Part shown: piece after piece, positions 5,735 through 5,878 of the stretch
Position numbering within the stretch: position 1 is the first letter of the stretch
How the letters are laid out: the number at the start of each line of letters is the position of its first letter
Source of the DNA: Deltaproteobacteria bacterium
Lineage (GTDB): Bacteria; Desulfobacterota; GWC2-55-46
Reading direction: 5' to 3'
NCBI GenBank assembly: GCA_030646655.1
Contig: JAUSLB010000113.1
Span: 1-5,878 of the forward strand
DNA length: 5,878 bases
Notes under the pieces: model-generated
What the model saw: the letters and a program-made list of their open reading frames with translations, nothing else
Told to the model about the DNA's origin: nothing
The model's database searches: none
Made by a program: the position numbers and the translations under genes

Positions 5735-5848
5735 TAGCAAATGTAAGGCTTGTATTTAAAATGAGGGGCTTAAATCAGCGGCCTTCAATTTAAACAGGAA
5801 GCAGATACAGGGATAATCTATTACACAGCCGTATCAATTGCAAGTTAA

Positions 5849-5872
5849 TTTTTTTTAATCCCTCACTGAGGG
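5849..5872. repeat. T8 tract next to a CCCTCA-C-TGAGGG palindrome at the window end
   Basis: Eight T (5849-5856) precede the dyad CCCTCA (5860-5865), C, TGAGGG (5867-5872). With a one-base centre this fits an operator-like DNA site better than an RNA hairpin. On neither strand is the dyad followed by T, so it is not an intrinsic terminator. Nothing else identifiable lies between 5740 and the window end; the neighbouring gene is outside the window. Confidence 0.35.
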
Positions 5873-5878
5873 TTCAAT

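Noticed and set aside
5789..5817. Possible plus-strand promoter TTTAAA-17 bp-GATAAT for a gene beyond the window
   Set aside because: The match is modest, the DNA is AT-rich where such matches arise by chance, and no downstream gene is visible to support it.
5868..5878. GGTTCAAT at the window end resembling a tRNA T-loop
   Set aside because: The upstream sequence is AT-rich with an eight-T run and no acceptor, D or anticodon stems on either strand.

Overview
The window looks like ordinary chromosomal DNA from a moderately GC-rich Gram-negative bacterium. A deltaproteobacterial (Geobacter- or myxobacteria-like) or Nitrospirae-like lineage is my best guess. Reasons: heavy use of ATA (Ile) and AGG (Arg), a GAF-GGDEF protein of the deltaproteobacterial style, a lipobox protein with Ser at +2 (implying an outer membrane), and the HU sequence. 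No mobile element, CRISPR array, tRNA or rRNA was found.

Layout. On the minus strand at the left are the start of a rhodanese-domain gene (cut by the window edge) and, upstream of it in transcription order, ispG for isoprenoid synthesis. A 95-bp divergent promoter region separates ispG from pabB-pabC on the plus strand. These two genes overlap by ATGA and convert chorismate to p-aminobenzoate for folate. Next on the plus strand is a GAF-GGDEF nucleotide cyclase with its own promoter, followed after 34 bp by a small lipoprotein with an SmpA/OmlA (BamE)-like domain. A 259-bp convergent intergenic region holds two bidirectional terminators, a perfect 13-bp-stem hairpin and a small stem-loop. On its right, on the minus strand, is an HU-family DNA-binding protein gene, then AT-rich non-coding DNA containing its promoter.

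Most interesting points. (1) The GGDEF domain aligns without gaps to the PleD landmarks. Metal Asp, guanine Asn, I-site RxxD and GGDEF are all present, but the second guanine-contacting Asp is replaced by Ser247 (motif GHLAGS). This is the substitution described for hybrid promiscuous (Hypr) GGDEF enzymes such as Geobacter GacA, which make 3',3'-cGAMP. The protein is therefore a candidate cGAMP or mixed cyclic-dinucleotide synthase rather than a plain diguanylate cyclase. (2) ispG, pabB and the cyclase gene all lack a Shine-Dalgarno, and each has a 17-bp-spaced sigma70-like promoter whose -10 ends 6-9 nt before the ATG. This suggests leaderless mRNAs, whereas the lipoprotein and HU genes have strong Shine-Dalgarno sites.

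The remaining genes are housekeeping. I see no multi-gene novel system here.
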